A stretch of DNA of 64,000 bases from positions 1 through 64,000 of the forward strand of contig NZ_CADIJL010000029.1 in assembly GCF_902859695.1 (NCBI RefSeq). The letters run 5' to 3'. Each line of letters opens with the position of its first letter. Position 1 is the stretch's first letter. A model generated the notes under the pieces. That model was not told where the DNA came from, searched no databases, and was given only the letters and a program-made list of their open reading frames with translations. Source of the stretch: Achromobacter ruhlandii. GTDB lineage: Bacteria > Pseudomonadota > Gammaproteobacteria > Burkholderiales > Burkholderiaceae_B. The position numbers and the translations under genes were made by a program. This document shows, piece by piece, positions 45,337-53,798 of this stretch.

Positions 45337-45527
45337 CATTGCGGCTCGCGCGGATCGGCAGCCGTCCGATCCTGCCGGTCCGCCAGGGGCGTTTGCGGCG
45401 CCGGCGCCGCACAGGCGCTGGCATTGGGGCGATTTTCTGGATAATCCATCCGGCCATGCCCGGCTGATCCCGGCCCCGCCGCTGCCTAGAATCGAATCTC
45501 CATCGACACACATGCGGGAGATTTTCC

Positions 45528-46301
45528 ATGGCAGACCATTCCATCAAGGGCAAAGTCGTCCTGATCGCCGGCGGGGCCAAGAACCTGGGCGGCCTGATCG
45601 CGCGTGACCTGGCGCAACAGGGCGCCAAGGCCGTCGCCATCCACTACAACAGCGCCGCGTCCAAGGCCGATGCCGACGCCACCGTGGCCGCGATCCAGGC
45701 CGCCGGCGCCCGGGGCGTGGCATTCCAGGCCGACCTGGCCACGGCCGGCGCCGTCGAGAAACTGTTCGCCGACGCGGTCGCGGCGGTGGGCCGGCCCGAC
45801 ATCGCCATCAACACCGTCGGCAAGGTGCTCAAGAAGCCGCTGACCGAAATCAGCGAAGCCGAATACGACGAGATGAGCGCGGTCAACGCCAAGTCGGCGT
45901 TCTTCTTCCTGAAAGAGGCCGGCCGCCACGTCAACGACAATGGCAAGGTCTGCACCCTGGTGACCTCGCTGCTGGGCGCATTCACGCCGTTCTACGCCGC
46001 CTATGCCGGCTCCAAGGCGCCGGTCGAGCACTACACGCGCGCGGCCGCCAAGGAATTCGGCGCGCGCGGCATCTCGGTGACGGCCGTCGGCCCCGGCCCG
46101 ATGGACACGCCGTTCTTCTATCCGGCCGAAGGCGCCGATGCCGTGGCGTACCACAAGACCGCCGCCGCGCTGTCGCCGTTCTCCAAGACCGGCCTGACCG
46201 ACATCGAGGACGTGGTGCCGTTCATCCGCCACCTGGTCAGCGATGGCTGGTGGATCACCGGCCAGACCATCCTGATCAACGGCGGCTACACCACCAAGTA
46301 A
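45528..46301 (+). CDS. Short-chain dehydrogenase/reductase
   Basis: 257 residues. The cofactor motif is AGGAKNLGG, a variant of TGxxxGxG. The active-site motif is YAGSK with the upstream serine in VTSLLGAFTPFYAAY. The C-terminal WWITGQTILINGGYTTK is typical of classical SDRs. The substrate is unknown. It is a single gene; a LysR gene follows in the same direction at 170 bp. Confidence 0.88.
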   Translation: MADHSIKGKVVLIAGGAKNLGGLIARDLAQQGAKAVAIHYNSAASKADADATVAAIQAAGARGVAFQADLATAGAVEKLFADAVAAVGRPDIAINTVGKVLKKPLTEISEAEYDEMSAVNAKSAFFFLKEAGRHVNDNGKVCTLVTSLLGAFTPFYAAYAGSKAPVEHYTRAAAKEFGARGISVTAVGPGPMDTPFFYPAEGADAVAYHKTAAALSPFSKTGLTDIEDVVPFIRHLVSDGWWITGQTILINGGYTTK

Positions 46302-46471
46302 CCGGCCAGACCGCCCGGGGGGCCGCCTGGCCCCCGCGATTCGAGGTCGCGTGGGTCTGGCCCGGCCTGCCTGGCGGGGGCGCCATTTCCCGTGCCTGCG
46401 ATGTCCCGCGAACCGGCTATGCTGTCACGGGCGGCGTCGTGCCGCTGGCGCTGGGGGACCCCCGGGGGAGC

Positions 46472-47380
46472 ATGGACAGATTCGAACAGTACCGCGTCTT
46501 CGCGCAGGTGGCGGAGATGGGCAGCTTCATCAAGGCGGCCAACGCGCTGGAGCTGCCGCGCGCCTCGGTCTCGGCCGCCGTGCAGCAGCTCGAGGCCCAG
46601 TTGGGCGCGCGGCTGCTGCACCGGACCACGCGCCAGGTGCGCCTGACCGCCGACGGCGCCCAATTGCTGGAACGGGTCCGGCCGTTGCTGGCCGAGGTCG
46701 AGGACATTGACCACCTGTTCCAGCAGAGCCAGCGCCAGGTTTCCGGGCGGCTCAACGTCGACGTGCCCAGCCGCATTGCGCGCCGCCTGGTGGCGCCTGC
46801 GTTGCCCGGCCTGCTGCGGCGTCATCCCCGGCTGCAACTGGCATTGGGGTCCAGCGACCGCGCCATCGACCTGATCCAGGAAGGCGTCGATTGCGCGGTG
46901 CGCATCGGCGCGCTGCATGACAGCAGCCTGGTGTCACGGCCATTGGGCAACATCGCCCTGGTCAACTGCGCCAGCCCCGCCTACCTGCGCGAGCAGGGCG
47001 AGCCGCGGGCGCCGGACGCGCTGCCGACGGATCACTGGATGGTGGGATACGCTTCGCCGACCACCGGCCGCGAATTGCCCTGGGAGGTGGCGGCCGGCGA
47101 CGGCGACCGCCAGGCCATCACGGTGCCCAGCCGGGTGGTGGTCAACAATGCCGAAAGCTATATCGCCTGCTGCCTGGCGGGCCTGGGATTGATCCAGATT
47201 CCGCGCTTCGACGTGCAGCACCTGCTGGACGCCGGCGAACTGGTGGAAGTCATGCCAGCGCACCGCGCCGCCTCCATGCCGGTGGCGCTGCTGTATCCGC
47301 ACCGGCGGCAACGCTCACGCCGGCTGGCGGTTTTTCTGGAGTGGTTCGAGGAACTGATGCGCAGGCACCTGGAGGCCTGA
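46472..47380 (+). CDS. LysR-family transcriptional regulator
   Basis: 302 residues from ATG 46472, preceded by GGGGGAG. The HTH is MDRFEQYRVFAQVAEMGSFIKAANALELPRASVSAAVQQLEAQLG, and the effector domain is of the CrgA/DmlR type. An in-frame extension upstream to 46250 overlaps the SDR gene and is rejected. It may regulate the upstream SDR gene, but that is only proximity. Confidence 0.88.
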   Translation: MDRFEQYRVFAQVAEMGSFIKAANALELPRASVSAAVQQLEAQLGARLLHRTTRQVRLTADGAQLLERVRPLLAEVEDIDHLFQQSQRQVSGRLNVDVPSRIARRLVAPALPGLLRRHPRLQLALGSSDRAIDLIQEGVDCAVRIGALHDSSLVSRPLGNIALVNCASPAYLREQGEPRAPDALPTDHWMVGYASPTTGRELPWEVAAGDGDRQAITVPSRVVVNNAESYIACCLAGLGLIQIPRFDVQHLLDAGELVEVMPAHRAASMPVALLYPHRRQRSRRLAVFLEWFEELMRRHLEA

Positions 47381-47427
47381 CGGCGCGAGCCCGGGCGGGC
47401 AGGGAGTCGTGAAGAGGGCGGGGCGAA

Positions 47428-47466
47428 GAAGCGGGCCGAGGAAGCGGGCCGAAGAAGCGGGCCGAG
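47428..47466. repeat. 13-bp tandem repeat, three copies
   Basis: GAAGCGGGCCGA occurs at 47428-47439, 47441-47452 and 47454-47465, each followed by G or A, giving a 13-bp period. A looser copy precedes it. It lies between the LysR stop and the convergent YjfB-like gene and codes for nothing recognised. Copy number is probably variable between strains. Confidence 0.75.
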
Positions 47467-47475
47467 GAGGGCTGG

Positions 47476-47496
47476 GCGCGGCAATCGTTGCCGCGC
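47476..47496 (-). terminator. Hairpin after the YjfB-like gene
   Basis: GCGCGGCAA (47476-47484) and TTGCCGCGC (47488-47496) form a perfect 9-bp stem with a 3-nt loop, 13 bp beyond the stop codon of the minus-strand gene. No T-run follows on that strand. Confidence 0.5.
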
Positions 47497-47509
47497 GCGC
47501 CGGCGCGGT

Positions 47510-47704
47510 TTACGCCTGGGTATTGATGCGGGTGCCGATCTTGCCGTCGATGGCGACCACCGGCAGTGACTGCATCAGCGTGGCGACGGTGTCGGCCTGG
47601 GCGTTGATGGCCTTCTTGGTGACGCGCGCCTGGACTTCCTGCATCAGTTGCGCGTCGCGCATGGCCAGGCCGGTATTCACGGTGTTGCTGACGGAAAGAT
47701 CCAT
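47510..47704 (-). CDS. YjfB-like putative motility protein
   Basis: 64 residues, starting MDLSVSNTVNTGLAMRDAQLMQEVQARVTKKAINAQADTVATLMQSLP. It resembles the YjfB 'putative motility protein' family of small proteins of about 60 residues often linked to flagellar genes. Function is not established. It is a single gene with GGACTCCCCGCC before the ATG on its strand. The flagellin locus is 13 kb away. Confidence 0.75.
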   Translation of the reverse strand: MDLSVSNTVNTGLAMRDAQLMQEVQARVTKKAINAQADTVATLMQSLPVVAIDGKIGTRINTQA

Positions 47705-47817
47705 GGCGGGGAGTCCTGTGAGGCTTGCCGGACGGTGTCCGGAACAAACGGATTATGCGTGATTATCGCGTACTTCACCGCATCGCGGTGGAATTCTCGG
47801 ACGAGAATTGTGCGGCG

Positions 47818-48684
47818 TCAGGGTTGGGCCGGGCATTCCTTGACGGCGCCCCAGCCCTGGTTCGGGCCGCAGTATTGCTTGCGGGCGGCCCAGGCGCAGT
47901 CGGGCCGCTCGAAAAAGCCCAGCGTGGCGCAGCGCGCCAGTTCGGCCTTCAGGCTGTCGACCCATGCGTGTGGATTTTCGGCGGGGATTTCGGTGATGCG
48001 CAACGTGGGTTTGGGTAAGGCCGGGGCGGTCGCATGCGGCGTCGCGGCTTCGCGAGCCGAGGCGGAGGGCGTTGTCGCCGCCGGGCTGGGGGCGTCCGTG
48101 CGGCCCGGCGCCGGCGTGTCATCCCGCGGTGTCGAGGCGTCCTGCGGTGTCGAGGCGGGCCCGGACGCATGTTCTTGCACGGTCGGCGTGGGGGCGGGGG
48201 GCGGCGGCGCGGCGTCGGGCCGCGTGGTAGCGCCGGGTTGCCGCAGGGGAGCCGGACCCGCGTCGAGCGGCGCCAGCGGCACGCGCATCGGGCCGGCGGC
48301 GGATGCGCCCGACCGTCCCGCGTTGGGCGTGCTGCATGACACCACCAGCAGCACCAGGGCGCCATAGATCGCCAGGGTATAGAGCACGGTCAAGGTGGCG
48401 TAACCCACCCGCTTGCCGGTGATCGGCGCGGCGTGTTCGCGCCCCAGCAGGCTGCGCCAGCCGACCAGCGCGGCGCCGGGCGCGCTGATCAGCCACCAGC
48501 CCAGCCGCTTGAGCGGGCCGGGAGGGCGCGGAATCGACGCCTGGACCTGCGCGGCCAGCAGTTCGCGCAAGGCGCGGTTCTCTTCGCGCAGGCGCTGGGT
48601 GTGGGGATCCACCGGCGCCTGGTCATCTTGATCCGTGGTGCCGTCATGCCGCGTAGCGAGTGGATCGGGAGGCTTGGTGGTCAT
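47818..48684 (-). CDS. Hypothetical single-pass membrane protein with proline-rich periplasmic region
   Basis: 288 residues, family not recognised. The cytoplasmic N terminus contains a short leucine-zipper-like helix (QRLREENRALRELLAAQ, about 30-46). A membrane-associated segment (about 60-80) and a clear transmembrane helix (about 94-116, ending LLVVSCS) follow. A low-complexity Ala/Pro/Thr linker (about 120-235) leads to a small C-terminal domain with four cysteines (ARCATLGFFERPDCAWAARKQYCGPNQGWGAVKEC), probably two disulphides in the periplasm. A TonB- or secretion-like envelope-spanning design is possible. Confidence 0.6.
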   Translation of the reverse strand: MTTKPPDPLATRHDGTTDQDDQAPVDPHTQRLREENRALRELLAAQVQASIPRPPGPLKRLGWWLISAPGAALVGWRSLLGREHAAPITGKRVGYATLTVLYTLAIYGALVLLVVSCSTPNAGRSGASAAGPMRVPLAPLDAGPAPLRQPGATTRPDAAPPPPAPTPTVQEHASGPASTPQDASTPRDDTPAPGRTDAPSPAATTPSASAREAATPHATAPALPKPTLRITEIPAENPHAWVDSLKAELARCATLGFFERPDCAWAARKQYCGPNQGWGAVKECPAQP

Positions 48685-48757
48685 GTTGCGAAAAATATAG
48701 ATACAAAAGCGTACGAACGCAATTATGACCGTCCACCTGACCAGCCAAAAAAGGAAT

Positions 48758-48779
48758 AAGCCGGCAAAAAGGCCGGCTT
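48758..48779 (-). terminator. Terminator of the CDP-sugar operon
   Basis: AAGCCGGC (48758-48765) pairs with GCCGGCTT (48772-48779). On the minus strand a T-rich tract (ATTCCTTTTTTGG) follows. It lies 43 bp after the last gene of the sugar operon. Confidence 0.7.
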
Positions 48780-48821
48780 CCAGTCAATCAGGATGGCGAG
48801 GCGGAGCTTGCGTTGGAGCGG

Positions 48822-49598
48822 CTATTCGAGAGTTGCATAGCTGATGTGGGGTTCGTAGGTGAAGCGCTGGATTCTCAGCTTGTTCAAGCCAAGCTTTTCC
48901 ATCACTGCAAGCGTTTCGCCCGGCCAGGTGCGGTTGTTCAGTTCGTCGAAGACAATGACTCCGCCTTTGGGCATGCGCGGGAGAAAGTGCTCCAGGCAGA
49001 TCCGCGTGGGTTCGTACAGATCCAGGTCCAGGTGCAGGAGCGATACGACAGTCTGGGGCTCGCGCGCCAGATACTCGGGCACGCTTTGGGCCACGTCGCC
49101 CTTCACCAGTTCGACTTTTTGAATGTGGCCAATGAAGCGGTTGGCATCGAACAACCCGATGGCGCGCTGCAGGTCGGCGTAGCTGTCGGCCTCGTAACCG
49201 TGCGCGCGGCGCTCGGACGTCTGGATCACCGCGTGGCGATCCTGTTCGGCGATTCCAGTGAAGCCCGAAAACGTGTCGAAGCCGACGATGCGGCGTTGCA
49301 GGTTCACGGGTTCCAATGTGGCGCTGAGTTGGGCGAAGGTCATCAGGCCGCCTCCCCAGTTGACCCCGCATTCCATGATGTCGCCCTGCACATGCAATGC
49401 CATCTTGAAGAGTTCGGTCAGGCACAGGAAGCGCGCCAGGCTTTGCCGCGGCACGAAATTGGCGAAGTTCTCCAGTTTCTCCACCGTGCTGCCGCCGGCG
49501 GTGTCGAAGAACTCGCCCAGTTCGGCGCGGTAGCCGACTTCGCGCGTGGTGCTACGACCGTCCTGGCGGAAGCGGGAGGGATCAATGGTGTCATTCAT
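48822..49598 (-). CDS. TylF/MycF-family O-methyltransferase
   Basis: 258 residues. The TylF family motif I is DIMECGVNWGGGLMTFAQL, then RRIVGFDTFSGFTGI, and LLHLDLDLYEPTRICLEHFLPRMPKGGVIVFDELN holds the metal-binding acids. TylF and MycF are SAM- and Mg-dependent 3'-O-methyltransferases acting on deoxysugars. It is the last gene of the sugar operon, and its ATG overlaps the dioxygenase-gene stop (ATGA, 49595-49598). Probably O-methylates the deoxysugar made by the upstream genes. Confidence 0.82.
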   Translation of the reverse strand: MNDTIDPSRFRQDGRSTTREVGYRAELGEFFDTAGGSTVEKLENFANFVPRQSLARFLCLTELFKMALHVQGDIMECGVNWGGGLMTFAQLSATLEPVNLQRRIVGFDTFSGFTGIAEQDRHAVIQTSERRAHGYEADSYADLQRAIGLFDANRFIGHIQKVELVKGDVAQSVPEYLAREPQTVVSLLHLDLDLYEPTRICLEHFLPRMPKGGVIVFDELNNRTWPGETLAVMEKLGLNKLRIQRFTYEPHISYATLE

Positions 49599-50395
49599 GT
49601 TGCGGTCCTTGCGGCTTCCTGTTCACGGCGGCGTTGGGCGTTGTGGCCTGGATAGTCGACATAGAAAATGTTGCTGCGATCCCCTGTGGGATAGCGCTGG
49701 CGTCGGTATTCGGGGTCCGCCAGATCGGTGACGCGCAATTGCGTGGTCCAGCGGATCTGCGTGCCCAGGTTTGGGGTGCTGCGATGCAACAGCAATTGCT
49801 TGAACACGACCACATCGCCACGCTCGGCGGTGATCGTCGTCGGGGTCTCATCGACGTCGTAGTCCAGGCTCAGGTCTCGTTGCAGGAACGGCACATACGG
49901 TGCGATGACCTTGTCGCTGATGCGTTTGAACGGATACAAGCCCTTTTTATGGCTGCCGGGAATGACCTGGATGGTGCCGGCTTCGAGGTTGACGTCCTGG
50001 AACGGTATCCACAGCGTCACCGCGTTTTCAGAACCGAGCAGGTACAGGGTGTCCTGGTGCCAGGCGAACAGGTGGCGGGCATCGGCAGGCTTGTCCAGGC
50101 GCATGTTGCAGCAGCCCATCAAACCGGGATGAGCCAGGCCAAGATCACGGCATAGCCGATCGACGGCCGCGCTGCCCGACATGCGCGACAGCGCCGGCAG
50201 ATACTTCAGCCGATCGTACAGCAGCGACTGCGTGGCGGGCTCTAGCTCGTAGCGGCTGAGATCATGGACATCGAACTGGGGGCCGACGATGCGCCGTCCG
50301 AGTTCGCTTAACTGCGCTTCCAGTTCGTCCAGTTCTCCATGCTTCCAGAAGTCCTTCAGGACCAGATAGCCGTCGGCTTCAAATTTCTCGCGCAT
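49595..50395 (-). CDS. Phytanoyl-CoA dioxygenase (PhyH) family protein
   Basis: 266 residues with the Fe(II)/2-oxoglutarate facial triad in WHQDTLYLL (His113, Asp115) and LLLHRSTPNLG (His204), plus a candidate 2-oxoglutarate-binding Arg215. The family hydroxylates diverse small molecules, including sugars and lipids of secondary metabolism. Position inside the CDP-sugar operon suggests oxidation or demethylation of the sugar or its substituent (inference). It starts 62 bp after the acyltransferase gene, in an A+T-rich spacer that could carry an internal promoter. Confidence 0.8.
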   Translation of the reverse strand: MREKFEADGYLVLKDFWKHGELDELEAQLSELGRRIVGPQFDVHDLSRYELEPATQSLLYDRLKYLPALSRMSGSAAVDRLCRDLGLAHPGLMGCCNMRLDKPADARHLFAWHQDTLYLLGSENAVTLWIPFQDVNLEAGTIQVIPGSHKKGLYPFKRISDKVIAPYVPFLQRDLSLDYDVDETPTTITAERGDVVVFKQLLLHRSTPNLGTQIRWTTQLRVTDLADPEYRRQRYPTGDRSNIFYVDYPGHNAQRRREQEAARTAT

Positions 50396-50456
50396 ATGAG
50401 TCCGTTGCTTTTTTTATTGCAGTGTGTACGAAGGAATTGCCTAGGGTCGGCTTATG

Positions 50457-50957
50457 TCAGACGCCAGTGTCTTCGCGCCAACCCAGCACGCGCATGGGGT
50501 GACCACCCTGTATCGAGAACGCGGCCACCTCGCCGCGCACGACGCTGCCCGCGGCGATGACGCAGCCTTCCCGCAGGACGGCGCCGTCCAACAACACGCA
50601 GTTGGCGCCGATCCAGACGTCGTCTTCGATGAGGATGCCGCCTTTGCTGGGGCGGAAGCCCTGCTGGCGAATCGGCAGGTCCCGGCGGCGGAACTCGTGG
50701 TTGGCGGGCGCGAAGGTGCAATTGGCCGCGACCGCCACGCGCGCGCCCATCCGGATACCGTTGCCGGTATAGAGCACGCAACCAGAATTGATGACGCAGT
50801 CGGGGCCGATGATGACGTCGCCGGCCCCGCCCGCCGGCTTGATCTTGACGAACGAGTCCACCACGACGCCGGGGCCGATCACGATCCGCGTGCCACGGGT
50901 GGAGTCCTCGATGTCGGCCAGCGGAGAAACGCGGGCGCTTGGGGCGATTTCGATCAT
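50457..50957 (-). CDS. Hexapeptide-repeat acyltransferase (left-handed beta-helix)
   Basis: 166 residues. Repeated [LIV]-G-x4 hexapeptides run from about residue 12 to 140 (VIGPDCVINSGCVLYTGNGIRMGARVAVAANCTFAPANHEF, ILIEDDVWIGANCVLLDGAVLREGCVIAAGSVVRGEV) with the catalytic-type His in PANHEF. The family transfers acetyl or other acyl groups to sugars or amino sugars. It is 20 bp after the CmcI-like gene in the same operon. Substrate inferred only from context. Confidence 0.82.
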   Translation of the reverse strand: MIEIAPSARVSPLADIEDSTRGTRIVIGPGVVVDSFVKIKPAGGAGDVIIGPDCVINSGCVLYTGNGIRMGARVAVAANCTFAPANHEFRRRDLPIRQQGFRPSKGGILIEDDVWIGANCVLLDGAVLREGCVIAAGSVVRGEVAAFSIQGGHPMRVLGWREDTGV

Positions 50958-50976
50958 GGTGCTGCGCGCGGCGTGA

Positions 50977-51732
50977 TCAGGCCTTGCGGCGCAGGAAGCC
51001 GTCGGGCGCCGAGGTTACCAGTAGCCGATCCTCGACCGAGCGGTCGATCTCGAATTCCGGGTGACTCTTGATCCATTCCCAGACGGCGGTCTTGGGGTTG
51101 TTGCCCTTGCCCCAATGGCGGCCCGGCCATTCGTAGTCGGCCGGCATGTCCTCGACGAAGGTGTCGAACACCACGCAGTAGCTGCCCACGCTGACCAGGT
51201 CGGCATAGGCATTCAGTTCGGCCAGCACGTGGTCGTGCGTATGGTTCGAATCCAGGCACACCATGATGTTCTTCTTGCCTTCGGCGTGCGCGCGCACCTG
51301 GGCGATGGTGGCGGGGTCGATACTGGAGCCCTCGATCAGGTGGATGCGGCCGGCCAGCGGGTGGGCCTCGATGGCGCGGCGGTTGTGCTCGCGGATCTCG
51401 ATGTCCACGCCCACCACCTCGCCGGCGCCCAGCAACTGCAGCATCGAGGCCGACAGCATCAGCGAGCCGCCGTGGGCGATGCCGGTCTCGATGATGAGGT
51501 CCGGCTTGACCGCCCAGATCAGTTCCTGCATGGCCATGGCGTCCATGGGCAGTTGGATCAGCGGCCGGCCAGCCCAGGAGAAATTGTTCATGTACTTGCG
51601 CTCCAGCGCCATCTGGCGCCAGGCGATCGACAGCTCTCGGAATTCCTGGTCGGTCGCGAACGAGCCGATGCGGGCGGCTTTTTCCTGGCGGTATTCGGGA
51701 TGCGCGTCGGGCGTGGTTTCAAGGTAGGACAT
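50977..51732 (-). CDS. CmcI-like (cephalosporin hydroxylase family) SAM-binding protein
   Basis: 251 residues. The CmcI/rhamnosyl O-methyltransferase fold shows IETGIAHGGSLMLSASMLQLLG (SAM-binding motif I), VVGVDIEIREHNRRAIEAHPL, and MVCLDSNHTHDHVLAELNAYADLVSVGSYCVVFDT with metal-site acids and histidines. Despite the family name, many members are sugar O-methyltransferases. The start directly abuts the reductase/epimerase stop. Probable role: a second O-methylation of the deoxysugar. Confidence 0.8.
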   Translation of the reverse strand: MSYLETTPDAHPEYRQEKAARIGSFATDQEFRELSIAWRQMALERKYMNNFSWAGRPLIQLPMDAMAMQELIWAVKPDLIIETGIAHGGSLMLSASMLQLLGAGEVVGVDIEIREHNRRAIEAHPLAGRIHLIEGSSIDPATIAQVRAHAEGKKNIMVCLDSNHTHDHVLAELNAYADLVSVGSYCVVFDTFVEDMPADYEWPGRHWGKGNNPKTAVWEWIKSHPEFEIDRSVEDRLLVTSAPDGFLRRKA

Positions 51733-52557
51733 TCAGATTCCTTTGCGTTGGCGGTACTGCGCCAGAAAATGCGGGAAATAGTCGGCGAACGCGCGCGGCG
51801 CGAGGCCGAAGCGGGTGCGCATGCGTTGGGTGTCGATATCGGCGAAGGCCCAGGGCTGCGCGTCGGCCGCTTCAGTGACGCGGTAGCCCAGCGCGGCTTC
51901 AAGGCACTCGGCGATGGCGCGGTTGTCGACGCCCTGGCCGTGGGCGACGTTGAAAATACCGGCGGCGTCCGATTGCGCCAGCGCGAGGATCTGGGCCACG
52001 GCGTCGTCGATGTACAGGTAGTCCTTGCGCGAGGACAGGGTGGTGTGCAACGTGATCCGGCCGTCGCGCGCGCCTTCCTCGAGCAGCTGGTCGATGAAAC
52101 TGTCGGGCGCGTCGCGCAGGCCCACGATATTGGACAGGCGCGCCACCCGGGCCCGCGGATGGCCGCCGTGCAGGCACAGGGATTCGCCCATCAGCTTGGA
52201 CAGGTTGTAGAGATCGCTGGCGTGGTTCGGATTGACCGTCAGCGCGGCCTGCTCGCGGGTGTCGCTGGCGCCGGCATATACGCGGGTGCTGGAAAGGTAG
52301 GTCAGGCTGTCGAAGTTGTCTGCTTCGATCAGGCGACGCAGCAGGCAGACGTGGGCTTGCACCGTGTCCAGCGGCCGGCTGCGGAAATCCGACGTCAGGC
52401 CGATGGCGTAGATCACGTGGCCCAGGGGGCGGTCGAACAGGCCGGCATCATTTCGCGCCGGCGCCTCGCAGGCGACGCCGTCCGCGCGCAGGCGCGCCAG
52501 CAGGTGGCGGCCGATGAAGCCCGTTGCCCCCAGGACGGTGACCGGCGCGGTATTCAT
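51733..52557 (-). CDS. NAD-dependent nucleotide-sugar epimerase/reductase
   Basis: 274 residues of the extended SDR family. The cofactor motif is GATGFIG (about 10-16) and the active site is YNLSK with the upstream Ser/Thr in YLSSTRVYAG. Smaller than typical UDP-sugar epimerases and similar to 4-ketoreductases of deoxysugar pathways. The ATG overlaps the C-methyltransferase stop (ATGA, 52554-52557). Probably reduces the 4-keto group after C-methylation. Confidence 0.82.
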   Translation of the reverse strand: MNTAPVTVLGATGFIGRHLLARLRADGVACEAPARNDAGLFDRPLGHVIYAIGLTSDFRSRPLDTVQAHVCLLRRLIEADNFDSLTYLSSTRVYAGASDTREQAALTVNPNHASDLYNLSKLMGESLCLHGGHPRARVARLSNIVGLRDAPDSFIDQLLEEGARDGRITLHTTLSSRKDYLYIDDAVAQILALAQSDAAGIFNVAHGQGVDNRAIAECLEAALGYRVTEAADAQPWAFADIDTQRMRTRFGLAPRAFADYFPHFLAQYRQRKGI

Positions 52558-53798
52558 GCGTCGTGGCCGCCGTCGATTGCCAGGCCGGGCACGGCCGTGA
52601 CCAGCTTGGCGTGCCAGCCCTCGCGCGCGTAGGCCAGCTGCTGCGAGACTTCCGTCTTCAGGTTCCAGGGCAGCACCACGATGTACTCAGGCTGGTCCTG
52701 CCGCAGGGTTTCCTCGGCGACGATGGGGATATGGCTGCCCGGCAGGTACTTGCCCTGCTTGGCCGGGTTCAGGTCCACCACGTAGGGCAGCAGGTCGGGC
52801 CGCACCCCGGCAAAGTTCAGCAGCGTGTTGCCCTTGGCGGCGGCGCCATAGGCGGCCACCCGTTTGCCATTGCGGCGCAGCTCCACCAGCAGCGCCAGCA
52901 GGTCGTTCTTGATGCGCTCGGCCTGCTCTTGGAAGCGCTCGTAGAAGGCCGCGCCGGTCATGCCGGCCTGTTGCTCCTCGTCCAGCGTGCGCGCCACCTC
53001 CACGGTCACCTCGTGCTTGCCGGTGTCGAGCCGCTGGGCATACACGCGCAGGCTGCCGCCGTGGGTGGGCAGGTGCTCGACGTCGAACACCGCCAGGCCG
53101 TTGGCGCGGAAGATGCGCGCGACCGCGGTCAGCGACAGGTAGGAATAGTGTTCGTGATAGGCCGTGTCGAACTGGTTCTCGCGCACCATGCGCAGCAGGT
53201 GCGGGAATTCGAAGGTGGCCACGCCCTGGGGCTTGAGCAGCGCGGCGAAGCCCGAGACGAAATCGTTGATGTCCGGCACGTGCGCCAGCACGTTGTTGGC
53301 GGCGATCAGGTCGGCCGCGCGGCCGGTGCTGGCCAGTTCGTCGCCCAGTTCGACGCCGAAGAAGCGCTGCACGATGTCGATACCGCGTTCGCGCGCGGCC
53401 AGCGCCGTGCTGGCGGTGGGTTCGACGCCATAGCAGGGGATGCCGGCGGCCTTGACGTACTGCAGCAGGTACCCGTCATTGGCGGCGATCTCGCACACCA
53501 TGCTCTGCGGGCCCAGCCCGAAGCGGCTGGCCATGGCGTCGACGTAGCGGCGCGAATGCGCCAGCCAGGACGACGAGAACGAGCTGAAGTAGGCGTAGTC
53601 GTCGGTAAACAGGGCCTCACGGCCGGCGTGGTCCTCGGTCTGGACCAGCCAGCACGATTCGCACACCAGCAGGCGCAGCGGAAACCAGGTTTCCGGGCCG
53701 CGCAGCGCATCGGCGCTCAGATAGGCATTGGACGGCGGCGCGTGGCCCAGGTCGAGAAAGGGCAGGCTCAGTTCGGCCTGGCAGTGGCGGCACTTCAC
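52554..53798 (-). CDS. Sugar C-methyltransferase with N-terminal zinc finger
   Basis: 414 residues from a GTG at 53798 that overlaps the epimerase-like gene stop (GTGA). The N-terminal zinc-binding domain has Cys3, Cys6, Cys46 and Cys49. A SAM-binding core follows (MVCEIAANDGYLLQYVKAAGIPCYGVEPTAS) with YHEHYSYLSL, the tyrosine/histidine-rich active-site motif of TylC3-type enzymes. A C-terminal Rossmann-like domain (VAAYGAAAKGNTLLNF) completes the known three-domain architecture. These enzymes C-methylate C3 of 4-keto-6-deoxysugars. The longer frame to 53951 lies inside the neighbouring gene and is rejected. Confidence 0.87.
   Translation of the reverse strand: MKCRHCQAELSLPFLDLGHAPPSNAYLSADALRGPETWFPLRLLVCESCWLVQTEDHAGREALFTDDYAYFSSFSSSWLAHSRRYVDAMASRFGLGPQSMVCEIAANDGYLLQYVKAAGIPCYGVEPTASTALAARERGIDIVQRFFGVELGDELASTGRAADLIAANNVLAHVPDINDFVSGFAALLKPQGVATFEFPHLLRMVRENQFDTAYHEHYSYLSLTAVARIFRANGLAVFDVEHLPTHGGSLRVYAQRLDTGKHEVTVEVARTLDEEQQAGMTGAAFYERFQEQAERIKNDLLALLVELRRNGKRVAAYGAAAKGNTLLNFAGVRPDLLPYVVDLNPAKQGKYLPGSHIPIVAEETLRQDQPEYIVVLPWNLKTEVSQQLAYAREGWHAKLVTAVPGLAIDGGHDA

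Noticed and set aside
39152..45640. A 2162-codon open frame on the minus strand
   Set aside because: It is exactly antisense to aceE, aceF and lpdA, which have complete catalytic motifs. Its translation is low-complexity His/Gly/Arg/Val sequence typical of the antisense frame of GC-rich genes.
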